From Nonomuraea polychroma (lineage in GTDB: Bacteria > Actinomycetota > Actinomycetes > Streptosporangiales > Streptosporangiaceae): DNA of 64,000 nucleotides. The stretch spans positions 1,612,001-1,676,000 of the forward strand of contig NZ_SAUN01000001.1 of assembly GCF_004011505.1 (NCBI RefSeq). Direction: 5' to 3'. A program made the translations under genes and the position numbers. This document shows, piece after piece, positions 8,616-17,614 of the stretch (its first letter is position 1; each line of letters starts with the position of its first letter). The notes beneath the pieces are model-generated. The model made no database searches, was not told the DNA's origin, and saw only the letters and a program-made list of their open reading frames with translations.

Positions 8616-9938
8616 GTGAACCACAGCCGGGCCGACGGCCACGCGACCGACTCGATGAGTCGCGGCCGGTCCGCGGGAGTTCCCGCGGATCAGGCCACCG
8701 TGCGCCGTTCCAACCTCGCTCTGGTGCTGCGCCACGTCAGTGCGCGCGGCCCGTGCACCCGGTCGGCCGTCGCCGCCGCGACCGGGCTGAACAAGGCCAC
8801 CGTCACGAGTCTGGTGAGCGAGTTGCAGGCGCGCGGACTGGTCAAGGAGATGGGGCCGCAGCACGCGGGCTCCGTCGGCCGCCCGGGTGTCGCGCTTGCC
8901 CTGGACGGATCCCGGGTCGGCGCCCTCGGCATGGAAGTCAACGTCGACTACATCGCCGCGATCGCCACCGACCTGGCCGGCAGGGTGATCATCGACCGGC
9001 GCATCGGTTTCGACGCCATGGGCTCCGGTCCGGAACGCTCACTGAGCGAGCTGGCCCGCATGGCCGAGAGGACCGTCGCCGACCTGGACCGGCTCGGGGT
9101 CACGCCCGCCGGGATCACCGTGGCCATCCCCGGCCTGATCGACACCACCACCGGCATCGTCGTCGTCGCCCCGAACCTCGGCTGGCGCGGGGTGGCGGTG
9201 GCGGAGCGGCTGTCCCAAGCGAACATCGCCGGGGACATCCCTGTCGCGGTGGACAACGACGCCAACCTCGCCGCCCTGGCCGAGTACACCTCGGGCGTCG
9301 CGGCCGGCACCTCCGACCTGGTCTACCTCACAGGCGAGGTGGGCGTCGGCGGCGGCGTCATCTCCGGCGGCCGGCTGCTGAGCGGGGCGGACGGATTCGC
9401 GGGGGAGGTCGGCCACGTCATGATCGATCCCTCCGGCGAGCCGTGCCGCTGCGGCCGGGTCGGCTGCTGGGAGACCAAGGTCGGGCTGGCCGCGCTGGTC
9501 CGCATGGCCACACCTGACCGCGCGTACGGTACCGGCCCGCAGCTCGTCCGCGACCCGGAGGAGCGGCTGGCCGAGATGGAGCAGCGACGAGCCGAAGGAG
9601 ATCCCCGCGTCGACGCCGCCGTCGCGGAGGTGGGCCGGTGGCTCGGCATCGGGGCGGCCATGCTGGTCAACCTCTTCAACCCACGGGTGATCGTGCTGGG
9701 CGGGTACTTCGCGCGACTCGCCGACCTGCTCATCCCCGCGGCGCAGCAGGCGTTGGCACGCCTGGGCATGAGCGACGCCGCCGAGCGCTGCCGGTTCGTC
9801 GCCTCCGACCTCGGCTTCGGCGCCGCCTCACGCGGAGCGGCCGGAGTCGTCGTCGAACGAGCACTGTCCGACCCCACAAGCATCTCGATCCGAATGCCTC
9901 CCACCATCGGGGTTGTCGAGGGAACGCCGATGGCCTGA
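8616..9938 (+). CDS. ROK-family transcriptional regulator (second paralogue)
   Basis: A 440-residue ROK repressor starting at GTG 8616 behind GGAGGAG. The N-terminal winged helix (about 25-95) has the recognition helix 'AAATGLNKATVTSLVSELQA'. The ROK domain carries 'VAVDNDANLAALAEYTSG', 'TGEVGVGGGVISGGRLLSGA' and the zinc cluster 'DPSGEPCRCGRVGCWETK'. It is the plus-strand neighbour of the ABC operon starting at 10285 and is the first choice as its local regulator. It is very similar to the divergent ROK protein along its whole length, so the pair probably arose by duplication and inversion. Confidence 0.9.
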   Translation: MNHSRADGHATDSMSRGRSAGVPADQATVRRSNLALVLRHVSARGPCTRSAVAAATGLNKATVTSLVSELQARGLVKEMGPQHAGSVGRPGVALALDGSRVGALGMEVNVDYIAAIATDLAGRVIIDRRIGFDAMGSGPERSLSELARMAERTVADLDRLGVTPAGITVAIPGLIDTTTGIVVVAPNLGWRGVAVAERLSQANIAGDIPVAVDNDANLAALAEYTSGVAAGTSDLVYLTGEVGVGGGVISGGRLLSGADGFAGEVGHVMIDPSGEPCRCGRVGCWETKVGLAALVRMATPDRAYGTGPQLVRDPEERLAEMEQRRAEGDPRVDAAVAEVGRWLGIGAAMLVNLFNPRVIVLGGYFARLADLLIPAAQQALARLGMSDAAERCRFVASDLGFGAASRGAAGVVVERALSDPTSISIRMPPTIGVVEGTPMA

Positions 9939-10284
9939 TCGTCACATCCGCCCTGACCGGCGTGTCCGCCACGCGGTCCGATCTATCCGCCTGCTCGCTG
10001 AACCTCCCGTCCGCCTGACCATCCTGCTCCGCACCGCCTCGGCACCTCCCGCCCATCTCGCGTGCCGCGGCCATGGGGTATGCGGTCAGGCGGACGCGAA
10101 AATCCCGTGCCCCTTTTCCCGTGCCTTTCCCACCCAGAACGTCCCGCCCGCCTGATCGGTCATCCGGGGCCGCACGGCACCGTTCACGCCGACCTCGGTG
10201 CCGTCGCGGCGGTGCCAACCGGCGCCGTCAGGCGGGCGGGGCCATCAGGCGGGCACGGCCACACCGTAACCGAGGGAGGCCCCT
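9939..10284 (+). promoter_or_regulatory. Upstream region of the ABC/inositol operon with five copies of TCAGGCGG
   Basis: No gene is credible in these 346 bases. The octamer TCAGGCGG occurs at 10086-10093, 10228-10235 and 10245-10252, and its reverse complement at 10011-10018 and 10148-10155. The copies at 10009-10020 and 10084-10095 extend to a 12-bp inverted repeat. The spacing suggests a multi-site regulator region for the operon starting at 10285, perhaps for the adjacent ROK protein. A GAGGGAGG ribosome site lies at 10272-10279. The repeats are seen; the binding role is inferred. Confidence 0.45.
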
Positions 10285-11871
10285 GTGCCGCGGCCACCGT
10301 CCGACGCGTCATCTCTGCTGGTGATGCGAGGAATCGTCAAGCAGTTCCCCGGCGTGCGCGCTCTGGACGGCGTGGACCTCGAGGTCAGGGCCGGAGAGGT
10401 GCACTGCCTGCTCGGCCAGAACGGCGCCGGGAAGTCCACGCTCATCAAGATCCTGTCCGGTGCCCACGAGCCCGACGAGGGCGAGGTGCTGCTCGACGGC
10501 TCGCCCGTACGGCTGGCGCCGCCGACCGCGGCCATGGGCCAGGGGATCGCCACCATTTACCAGGAACTCGATCTGGTGGACGGGCTGAGCGTGACGGAGA
10601 ACATCTTTCTCGGCCACGAGCCGGCGACCTTGGGGTTCTCCCGCCGGGCCGAGGCCGACCGGGCGACGGCCGAGCTGCTCAAGCGGCTGGGGCACGGCGA
10701 GATCCGCCCCCGCACCGAGGTGGGCTCGCTGTCGCCGGCGCACAAGCAGATCGTCAGCATGGCCAGGGCGCTGTCGCACTCGGCCCGGCTGATCATCATG
10801 GACGAGCCGTCGGCCGCGCTGGACCACGACGAGGTCGGCAACCTGTTCCGGGTGATCCGTGACCTCACCTCCCAGGGCGTGGCGGTGATCTACATCTCCC
10901 ACCGGCTGGAGGAGATCCGCGAGATCGGCGACCGGGTCACCGTGCTGAAGGACGGGCGCACGGTCGCGGTGGGGCTGGCGGCCAAGGACACCCCGACCTC
11001 GAAGATCGTGGCGCTGATGACCGGCCGCAACGTCGAGTACGTCTTCCCGCCCCGGCGGGGCAGGGGCGCCCACGAGGGGCGTCCCGAGGTGCTGCGGGTG
11101 GAGAACCTGACGCTGCGCGGCCGGTTCGCGGACGTGTCGTTCAGCATCAGGGCCGGGGAGATCGTCGGCCTGGCGGGCCTGGTCGGCTCCGGCCGCAGCG
11201 AGATCATCGAGGCGATCTACGGCGCGCGGCGGGCTGGCGGCCGGGTCGTGCTCGATGGGCGGACGGTGCGGCCGGGCAGCACGACCCGCGCGGTGCGGAT
11301 GGGTATGGGCCTGGCCCCCGAGGAGCGCAAGGCGCAGGCGTTGCTGCTGGACCACCCCGTCGCGCAGAACATCACGCTGGCGAGCCTGAGCCGCTACACC
11401 AGGCCGCGGTGGCTGGGCTGGCTCGACCGCCGGGCCGAGTTCGCCGAGGCCGAACGGCTGTCGCAGGCGCTGGACATCCGTCCGCCCGATCCGCGCCGGC
11501 CGATCAGGACCTTGTCCGGCGGCAACCAGCAGAAGGCGGTGCTGGGACGCTGGCTGGCCGAGGACCGCAAGCTGCTGCTGCTGGACGAGCCAACGCGTGG
11601 GGTGGACGTCGGCGCCCGGGCTGAGCTGTACGCGCTGGTGCGCAAACTGGCCGACGACGGCATCGGTGTGCTGCTGGTGTCCAGCGAGGTGCCCGAGGTG
11701 CTGGGCCTGGCCGACCGCGTGCTGGTCGTCCGCGAGGGCCGGATCGTCCATGAGGCGCCGGCCGAGGACCTGGACGAGCACCGGGTGCTCGACCTGGTGA
11801 TGGTCTCCGCAGGGCAGCTGCCCGGGCCGGATGCGGCAAATCCCCCCACCGAAGGAGCATTCCATGACTGA
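10285..11871 (+). CDS. Sugar/polyol ABC transporter ATPase, tandem-domain (RbsA/MglA type)
   Basis: A 528-residue cytoplasmic ATPase with two ABC halves, the arrangement of ribose/galactose/inositol (CUT2) importers. The first half has Walker A 'GQNGAGKSTLIKIL' (near residue 50) and Walker B 'LIIMDEPSAAL'. Its signature is degenerate ('GSLSPAHKQIVSMA'). The second half has a degenerate P-loop ('GLVGSGRSEIIEAI'), a canonical 'LSGGNQQKAVLGRWL' and 'LLLLDEPTRGVDVGA', as is usual for the family. Start GTG 10285 follows GAGGGAGG. The 3' end overlaps the permease start by 8 bp. Confidence 0.95.
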   Translation: MPRPPSDASSLLVMRGIVKQFPGVRALDGVDLEVRAGEVHCLLGQNGAGKSTLIKILSGAHEPDEGEVLLDGSPVRLAPPTAAMGQGIATIYQELDLVDGLSVTENIFLGHEPATLGFSRRAEADRATAELLKRLGHGEIRPRTEVGSLSPAHKQIVSMARALSHSARLIIMDEPSAALDHDEVGNLFRVIRDLTSQGVAVIYISHRLEEIREIGDRVTVLKDGRTVAVGLAAKDTPTSKIVALMTGRNVEYVFPPRRGRGAHEGRPEVLRVENLTLRGRFADVSFSIRAGEIVGLAGLVGSGRSEIIEAIYGARRAGGRVVLDGRTVRPGSTTRAVRMGMGLAPEERKAQALLLDHPVAQNITLASLSRYTRPRWLGWLDRRAEFAEAERLSQALDIRPPDPRRPIRTLSGGNQQKAVLGRWLAEDRKLLLLDEPTRGVDVGARAELYALVRKLADDGIGVLLVSSEVPEVLGLADRVLVVREGRIVHEAPAEDLDEHRVLDLVMVSAGQLPGPDAANPPTEGAFHD

Positions 11872-12874
11872 GGTTGATCAGGCCGCGTCGGCCGGTCCGC
11901 GTTTGAAGGCGGCGGGGCCGGGCGGGCGGTTCGGCCGGCTCGGTGAGGTCCGGCATCTGGGGCTGGTCGCGGCGCTGGTGCTTCTGGCGATCGTGGGATT
12001 GGTGACGAAGCCTGAGAACTTTGCCACCTCCTCCAACCTGGTGAGCATCCTGGCGCTGGCCTCGACCATCGGAGTGATCACTGTCGGCATGACCTTCGTG
12101 ATCATCGGTGGTGGCATCGATCTGTCGGTGGGCGCGCTGATGGCGCTGGCGTCGGTGTGGGCGACCACGCTGGCGACCCAGTCCTACGGGCCGGTCGTGA
12201 TGATCGTGTGCGCGGTGCTGGTGGGCACCGGCGCCGGCCTGCTGAACGGGATCTTGATCGCCTACGGCCGGATGGTGCCGTTCATCGCGACGCTGGCGAT
12301 GATGGTGGCCGGGCGCGGCCTGGCGCAGCGGATGTCCAACCAGCGCACGCAGCTCGTGCAGCAGGACAACTCGATGATCGTGAGTCTGTCGACCACGCGG
12401 GTGCTCGGGCTGCCGCTGCTGGTGTATGTGTTCGCGCTCGTGGTGCTGCTCGGCTGGCTGCTGCTCAACCGCACGACGTTCGGCCGGCGCACCTACGCCG
12501 TGGGCGGCAACCCCGAGGCCGCCCGCCTGGCCGGCATCGACGTGCGCAAGCACACGCTGATGCTGTACGCCCTGTCGGGGTTGTGCTGCGGGATCGCCGC
12601 GGTGCTGATCATGGCCAGGACCACGACAGGGTCGTCCACGCACGGCGACCTGTACGAGCTGGACGCGATCGCCGCGGTGATCATCGGCGGGACGCTGCTG
12701 AGCGGCGGCCGGGGCACGATCATCGGGGCGATCCTCGGCCTGCTGATCTTCACTGTGATCACCAATCTGTTCATCCTGAACGGCCTGAACACCGCCGACC
12801 AGCTCATCGCCAAGGGCGCGATCATCGTCGCCGCCGTGCTGCTGCAGCGGCGAAGCCTCAAGACACCCACCTGA
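11864..12874 (+). CDS. CUT2-family ABC transporter permease
   Basis: A 336-residue integral membrane protein with eight to ten hydrophobic segments and the BPD_transp_2 signature ('GGGIDLSVGALMAL' near residue 85, 'GGNPEAARLAGIDVRKH' cytoplasmic loop, 'AAVIIGGTLLSGGRGTIIG'). It forms the channel for the upstream ATPase. I chose ATG 11864 rather than the ATG at 11831 because GAAGGAG precedes it and it overlaps the ATPase stop in a coupled way. The family handles ribose, xylose, inositol and related small polyols. Confidence 0.95.
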   Translation: MTEVDQAASAGPRLKAAGPGGRFGRLGEVRHLGLVAALVLLAIVGLVTKPENFATSSNLVSILALASTIGVITVGMTFVIIGGGIDLSVGALMALASVWATTLATQSYGPVVMIVCAVLVGTGAGLLNGILIAYGRMVPFIATLAMMVAGRGLAQRMSNQRTQLVQQDNSMIVSLSTTRVLGLPLLVYVFALVVLLGWLLLNRTTFGRRTYAVGGNPEAARLAGIDVRKHTLMLYALSGLCCGIAAVLIMARTTTGSSTHGDLYELDAIAAVIIGGTLLSGGRGTIIGAILGLLIFTVITNLFILNGLNTADQLIAKGAIIVAAVLLQRRSLKTPT

Positions 12875-12907
12875 TACCGGAGCCCGATTCAGCAAGGAGA
12901 GAAACAT

Positions 12908-13969
12908 ATGGACAAGAACGTTGCCCGCCGCGGCTTCCTCGCCGGCGGCGCCGCCCTGGGCGCGGGTGCCCTCATCAGCGCCTGCACCAGCAACGAGCCG
13001 GCCGCCACCCAGCAGGCGAGCGCGTCCGCCGCCGCTCCCGCGGCCAAGGAAGGCAACGACGCCCCCGGCGAGAAGGTCGTGATCGGCTTCTCCGCCCCGG
13101 CCGCCGACCACGGGTGGATCGCCGCCATCAGCAAGAACGCAGCGGATGCGGCCAAGCAGTACACCGACGTCGAGTTCAAGCCGGTCGAGCCGACCAACGA
13201 CATCAACCAGCAGATCTCGGCGGTGGAGTCGCTGATCCAGGCGAAGGTCAACGTGCTGGTGATCCTGCCGAACGACGGCCAGCAGCTCAACCAGGTGGCC
13301 CGGCAGGCCATGGACGCGGGCATCCCGGTGGTCAACGTGGACCGCATCTTCCCGGACAAGCTGTCGTACCGGGCCTGGATCGGGGGGGACAACTACGGCA
13401 TGGGTGTGGCCGCCGGACACCACATCGGCAAGACGCTGAAGGACAAGGGCGTCTCCAACCCGGTCATTCTGGAGATCCAGGGCATCGCCACGCTTCCGCT
13501 GACCCAGGACCGCAGCAAAGGCTTCGCCGACGCCCTGAAGACGTACGGCTTCACGGTGGCCGCGCAACAGGACGCCAAGTTCACGGTGGAGTCCGGCACG
13601 CAGGTGGCCACCAACCTGCTCCAGGCGCACAAGAAGATCGACGCGATCTGGAACCACGACGACGACCAGGGCATCGGCGTGCTGGCCGCGATCAAGGAGG
13701 CCGGTCGCAACGAGTTCCTCATGGTCGGCGGCGCGGGCTCGGCCAACGCGATGAGGGACATCCAGGCCGACAGTGGCGTGCTGAAGGCCACCGTCACCTA
13801 TCCCCCCACCATGGCCGCCTCGGCGATCAAGATCGCCCGGCTGATCGCTCAGGGCAAGGGCATGAGCGACCTGCTGGAGCAGCAGGTGCCGCAGTCGATC
13901 ACCCTGGCTTCCGAGACCATCACCAAGGACAACGCCGCCCAGTACCTGCCTCTCGGATTCGAGTCATGA
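12908..13969 (+). CDS. Periplasmic-binding-protein-like lipoprotein of the CUT2 transporter
   Basis: A 353-residue substrate-binding protein. It opens with a twin-arginine-like lipoprotein signal 'RRGFLAGGAALGAGALISAC', with the lipobox Cys near residue 31. The mature part is a type I sugar-binding fold: 'GFSAPAADHGWIAAISKNA', 'SLIQAKVNVLVILPNDGQ', 'GIPVVNVDRIF', 'GGDNYGMGVAAGHHIG', 'WNHDDDQGIGVLAAI'. It delivers the substrate to the permease encoded just upstream. The stop overlaps the dehydrogenase start (ATGA at 13966). Linked enzymes suggest an inositol-like or sugar substrate, but the sequence does not prove which. Confidence 0.93.
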   Translation: MDKNVARRGFLAGGAALGAGALISACTSNEPAATQQASASAAAPAAKEGNDAPGEKVVIGFSAPAADHGWIAAISKNAADAAKQYTDVEFKPVEPTNDINQQISAVESLIQAKVNVLVILPNDGQQLNQVARQAMDAGIPVVNVDRIFPDKLSYRAWIGGDNYGMGVAAGHHIGKTLKDKGVSNPVILEIQGIATLPLTQDRSKGFADALKTYGFTVAAQQDAKFTVESGTQVATNLLQAHKKIDAIWNHDDDQGIGVLAAIKEAGRNEFLMVGGAGSANAMRDIQADSGVLKATVTYPPTMAASAIKIARLIAQGKGMSDLLEQQVPQSITLASETITKDNAAQYLPLGFES

Positions 13970-15138
13970 GGCCCGTCATCGGGATCGGCATGGTCGGCTA
14001 CGCGTTCATGGGCCGTATCCACTCCCAGGCGTGGCGTAGCGTGGACGCGTTCTTCGACCTGCCGGTCAAACCCGCGATGGTGGCCGTGGCCGGCAGATCC
14101 GCCGAGGCGACCGCGCAGGCCGCCGAGAAGCTGGGGTGGACCGGCGCGGAGTCCGACTGGAAGCGCCTGCTCGACCGCGACGACGTGCAGATCGTCGACA
14201 TCTGCACGCCCGGCGACTCGCACGCCGAGATCGCCGTCGCGGCGCTGGCGGCCGGCAAGCACGTGATCTGCGAGAAGCCGCTCGCCAACACGGTCGCCGA
14301 GGCCGAGGCCATGGCCGCGGCGGCGAAGGAGGCGGCGGCGCGCGGCGTGCGCAGCATGGTCGCCTTCAACTACCGCCGCGTGCCCGCCGTCGCGCTGGCC
14401 CGGCGGTTCGCCGAAGAGGGCATGCTCGGCGAGATCCGGCACGTACGGGCGCAGTATCTGCAGGATTGGATCGTCGACCCGGAATTCCCCCTGGTCTGGC
14501 GGCTCCAGAAGGACAAGGCCGGCTCCGGGGCCCTCGGCGACATCGGCGCCCACATCATCGACGTCGCCGAGTTCATCACTGGTGAGCGGCTGACCGGGGT
14601 GGCGGCGCTGACCGAGACCTTCGTCAAGGAGCGTCCCCTGGCGGCCAGTTCAGCCGGGCTCTCGGCCGGCGGCGGAACCGGGAGGGGCGCGGTCACCGTG
14701 GACGACGCGGCGCTGTTCATCGGACGGCTCAGCGGCGGCGGGCTGGCCTCCTTCGAGGCCACCCGCTTCGCCACCGGGCGCAAGAACGCACTGCGCATCG
14801 AGATCAACGGAGCCCTGGGCAGCCTGGCCTTCGACTTCGAGTCGATGAACGACCTGTGGTTCCACGACCACACCATCGACAGCGCCGAGCACGGATTCCG
14901 GCGGGTGCAGGTCACCGAGCCGGACCACCCGTACGCAGGGGCGTGGTGGCCGCCGGGCCACGGCCTCGGGTACGAGCACGCCTTCGTCCACGAGATGAAG
15001 GACTTCCTGGAGGCGATCGCCGCCGGCACCGACCCCGCACCGTCCTTCGAGGACGGCCTGCGGGTGCAGCGGGTGCTGGCGGCCGTCGAGCAGAGCGCGG
15101 CTGAGGACAGCCGCTTCATCACTGTGGAGGGTTCATGA
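13966..15138 (+). CDS. Gfo/Idh/MocA-family NAD(P)-dependent oxidoreductase
   Basis: A 390-residue dehydrogenase. The N-terminal Rossmann fold has '[18 protein letters not shown]' and '[20 protein letters not shown]', followed by the conserved 'CEKPLA' with its catalytic Lys. The C-terminal alpha/beta domain carries '[18 protein letters not shown]', whose Asp and His usually complete the active site. Members oxidise inositols, sugars or sugar acids. The ATG is inside the binding-protein stop (ATGA) and the stop overlaps the isomerase start, so the three are translationally coupled. Residues about 225-240 form a Gly/Ala/Ser-rich insertion. Confidence 0.93.
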   Translation: MRPVIGIGMVGYAFMGRIHSQAWRSVDAFFDLPVKPAMVAVAGRSAEATAQAAEKLGWTGAESDWKRLLDRDDVQIVDICTPGDSHAEIAVAALAAGKHVICEKPLANTVAEAEAMAAAAKEAAARGVRSMVAFNYRRVPAVALARRFAEEGMLGEIRHVRAQYLQDWIVDPEFPLVWRLQKDKAGSGALGDIGAHIIDVAEFITGERLTGVAALTETFVKERPLAASSAGLSAGGGTGRGAVTVDDAALFIGRLSGGGLASFEATRFATGRKNALRIEINGALGSLAFDFESMNDLWFHDHTIDSAEHGFRRVQVTEPDHPYAGAWWPPGHGLGYEHAFVHEMKDFLEAIAAGTDPAPSFEDGLRVQRVLAAVEQSAAEDSRFITVEGS

Positions 15139-16142
15139 CGAGGCCGGTCACGTTGTTCACGGGGCAGTGGGCGGACCTGCCGTTCGAGGAGGTCTGCCGG
15201 CTGGCGTCGGAGTGGGGCTATGACGGCCTGGAGATCGCCTGCTGGGGCGACCACTTCGAGGTCGACAAGGCCCTCGCGGACGACTCCTACATCGAACGCA
15301 AGAAGGAGACCCTGGCCAAGTACAACCTCGGAGTGTGGACGATCTCCAACCACCTGGTGGGCCAGGCGGTCTGCGACCATCCCATCGACGAGCGCCACAA
15401 GGGCATCCTGCCCGCCCGCATCTGGGGCGACGGCGAGCCCGAAGGCGTACGGCGGCGCGCCGCCGAAGAGATCAAGAACACCGCCCGCGCGGCGGCCGCG
15501 CTCGGCGTCACGACCGTCGTCGGCTTCACCGGCTCGTCGATCTGGCACACGCTGGCGATGTTCCCGCCGGTGCCCCCGTCGATGATCGCAGCGGGGTACG
15601 CCGACTTCGCCGACCGATGGCACCCGATCCTCGACGTCTTCGACGAGGTGGGGGTGCGCTTCGCCCACGAGGTGCACCCCAGCGAGATCGCCTACGACTA
15701 CCACACCACCGTGCGGACGCTGGAGGCCATCGGGCACCGGCCGGCATTCGGCCTGAACTGGGACCCCTCGCACATGGTGTGGCAGGACCTGGACCCGGCG
15801 AACTTCATCCTCGACTTCGCCGACCGGATCTACCACGTGGACTGCAAGGACGCCCGGGTGGCCACCCGCGACGGACGGCGCGGCCGCCTGTCCTCCCACC
15901 TGGCCTGGGCCGACCCCCGGCGCGGCTGGGACTTCGTGTCCACCGGCCGGGGCGACGTGCCGTGGGAGGCGTGCTTCCGGGCGCTCAACCACATCGGCTA
16001 CGACGGCCCGATCTCCATCGAGTGGGAGGACGCGGGCATGGACCGGCTGCACGGCGCGCCGGAATCCCTTGCCTACATCCGTTCCCTCAATGCCATCACC
16101 CCACCGGCCGCGGCGTTCGACGCCGCTTTCTCCTCTGAGTGA
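15135..16142 (+). CDS. Xylose-isomerase-like TIM-barrel sugar/polyol isomerase or epimerase
   Basis: A 335-residue AP-endonuclease-2 fold protein. Visible landmarks are '[20 protein letters not shown]' at the N-terminus, metal-ligand segments '[17 protein letters not shown]', '[14 protein letters not shown]', '[10 protein letters not shown]', and '[11 protein letters not shown]' near the C-terminus (Glu, Asp, His and Glu ligands). This is the pattern of IolE/IolI-like and hydroxypyruvate-isomerase-like enzymes. ATGA overlap with the dehydrogenase suggests they act in sequence on the imported compound. A decayed piece of a paralogue's N-terminus is at 19154-19201. Confidence 0.9.
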   Translation: MTRPVTLFTGQWADLPFEEVCRLASEWGYDGLEIACWGDHFEVDKALADDSYIERKKETLAKYNLGVWTISNHLVGQAVCDHPIDERHKGILPARIWGDGEPEGVRRRAAEEIKNTARAAAALGVTTVVGFTGSSIWHTLAMFPPVPPSMIAAGYADFADRWHPILDVFDEVGVRFAHEVHPSEIAYDYHTTVRTLEAIGHRPAFGLNWDPSHMVWQDLDPANFILDFADRIYHVDCKDARVATRDGRRGRLSSHLAWADPRRGWDFVSTGRGDVPWEACFRALNHIGYDGPISIEWEDAGMDRLHGAPESLAYIRSLNAITPPAAAFDAAFSSE

Positions 16143-16150
16143 CAGCTCAT

Positions 16151-16186
16151 GCCGGGGCGGCGGCCGCAGGTGGCCGCCGCCCCGGC
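16151..16186 (+). promoter_or_regulatory. 15-bp perfect hairpin between isomerase and synthase genes
   Basis: Arms 16151-16165 and 16172-16186 are exact reverse complements with a 6-nt loop, starting 8 nt after the isomerase stop. It is the only sizeable gap in the operon. It may end most transcripts or reduce expression of the synthase gene that follows at 16245. There is no T-tract. Confidence 0.55.
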
Positions 16187-16244
16187 AGAACCGGCCCGCC
16201 GGGGGCATCCCATCGTCCCGGCGAACGATCGCGAGAGGAGACAG

Positions 16245-17396
16245 ATGACAACGGGAGTATGGCTGATCGGAGCACGGGGATCGGTCGCGGTCACCAGCGT
16301 GCTCGGGGCGCTGGCGGTGCGGGCGGGCCTGGCCGAGCCGACCGGATGCGTCCTGGAGACGCCCGGACTGCACAGCGACGCCCTCCCCGGCATAAAGGAG
16401 CTGGTCTTCGGCGGCCACGACATCTCCTCGATCCCCCTGGGCAAGAAGGCCGCCGCGCTGGCCGAGGCGGGAATCGTCCCCGCCCGGCTGGCCGGGGCCG
16501 TGCGGGATGCGCTGTCCGGGGTCGAGCAGGACGTACGGCCCCTGCCGGTCCGCGACACCCAGGCCGAGGTCGCGGACGCCATCGGCGCCGACCTGGACCG
16601 CTTCCGCCGGCGGCACCAGCTGGACCGCGTCGTCGTGATCAACGTGTCGAGCACCGAACCGGCGCCGCGACCGCATCCCGCCCACACCGATCTCGACGTG
16701 CTGCGGGCCGCGCTGGACGGCCCGGAGCCCGTCCTGCCGCCCAGCGCCCTGGCGGCCTACGCCGCCCTGCGAGCCGGCTGCCCGTACGTCGATTTCACGC
16801 CCTCCACCGGCGCCCGCCTGCCCGCCCTCGACATCCTGGCCAGAAGGGAGGGGCTCCCGTACGCGGGGCACGACGGCAAGACCGGTGAGACCCTCGTCAA
16901 GTCGGTGCTCGCCCCGATGTTCGCCCTGCGCAACCTGAAGGTGCACACCTGGTCCGGGATCAACCTGCTGGGCGGGGGCGACGGCGCGAACCTGGCCGAG
17001 CCGGCGGCCAACGCGGCCAAGTCCGCCAGCAAACAGCGCGTGCTCGCCGAGACGCTCGGCTACGTCCCGCAGGGCGACACCCGGATCGACTTCGTCGAGG
17101 ACCTCGACGACTTCAAGACCGCCTGGGACCTGATCTCCTTCGAAGGCTTCCTCGGAATCCGCATGCGCATGGAGTTCACCTGGCACGGCTGCGACTCGGC
17201 GCTGGCCGCGCCGCTGGTCCTGGATCTGGCGCGGCTGACCGCGGCCGCTCACCGGGCCGGGCGCACGGGTCCGCTCACCGAACTGGCCTTTTTCTTCAAG
17301 GACCCCCTCGGAGAGGTGCCGCACGGGCTGGCGGAGCAGTGGCAGGCGTTGCGGGCCGCGGTCGACGCGCTCGGCTCGCCGGGGGAGGGGCGGTGA
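16245..17396 (+). CDS. Inositol-1-phosphate synthase family protein
   Basis: A 383-residue NAD-dependent enzyme of the myo-inositol-1-phosphate synthase superfamily, which normally cyclises glucose 6-phosphate. Landmarks: N-terminal nucleotide site 'VWLIGARGSVAVTSVLGALA', 'FGGHDISSIPLGKKAAALAE', 'VVVINVSSTEP', 'GHDGKTGETLVKSVLAPMFA', and the central 'INLLGGGDGANLAEP', equivalent to the family's SxNxxGNxDGxNL. It differs in the first Gly motif from the classical actinobacterial Ino1, so it is a side branch. ATG 16245 follows AGAGGAG; an upstream in-frame start at 16149 would sit inside the hairpin. Sharing an importer operon suggests a role in inositol or pseudo-sugar handling. Confidence 0.85.
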   Translation: MTTGVWLIGARGSVAVTSVLGALAVRAGLAEPTGCVLETPGLHSDALPGIKELVFGGHDISSIPLGKKAAALAEAGIVPARLAGAVRDALSGVEQDVRPLPVRDTQAEVADAIGADLDRFRRRHQLDRVVVINVSSTEPAPRPHPAHTDLDVLRAALDGPEPVLPPSALAAYAALRAGCPYVDFTPSTGARLPALDILARREGLPYAGHDGKTGETLVKSVLAPMFALRNLKVHTWSGINLLGGGDGANLAEPAANAAKSASKQRVLAETLGYVPQGDTRIDFVEDLDDFKTAWDLISFEGFLGIRMRMEFTWHGCDSALAAPLVLDLARLTAAAHRAGRTGPLTELAFFFKDPLGEVPHGLAEQWQALRAAVDALGSPGEGR

Positions 17397-17578
17397 CGAC
17401 ACGGTGACGGCGCTCCGCGATTCGCCTCGCCGTCGAGCACGATCTGCCGGCGCTCGTCCACACCCCTGACCGCGACAAGGCCGGCGGCACCAGGCGCACG
17501 CTGGAGGGCGCGGAGCCAAGCCGGCGGCCGGCACTCACCACAGGGCTCCTGGTAGCGCTGACATCCGATCGGAGGCAG
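17397..17578. other. Short intergenic region between convergent genes
   Basis: These 182 bases separate the synthase gene (plus) from the methyltransferase terminator (minus). I see no credible gene. No strong hairpin is visible for the plus-strand operon itself. Confidence 0.4.
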
Positions 17579-17614
17579 GAACGGCGCGTGGGCCGGGCGG
17601 CCCACGCGCCGTTC
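17579..17614 (-). terminator. 16-bp perfect terminator hairpin of the methyltransferase gene
   Basis: Arms 17579-17594 and 17599-17614 are exact reverse complements with a 4-nt loop, starting on the base next to the methyltransferase stop codon. It also faces the plus-strand operon, so it may be bidirectional. No T-run follows, as is common in actinomycetes. Confidence 0.75.

Noticed and set aside
11504..13657. 717-codon minus-strand frame over the ABC transporter genes
   Set aside because: Arg/Gln/His/Asp-rich shadow of well-supported plus-strand genes.
12157..13965. Long plus-strand frame upstream of the Gfo/Idh gene
   Set aside because: Only the part from 13966 has protein character; the rest is an out-of-frame reading of the permease and binding-protein genes.
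14370..17534. 1054-codon minus-strand frame
   Set aside because: Opposite to three recognised enzyme genes with strong motifs; no domain or ribosome site of its own.
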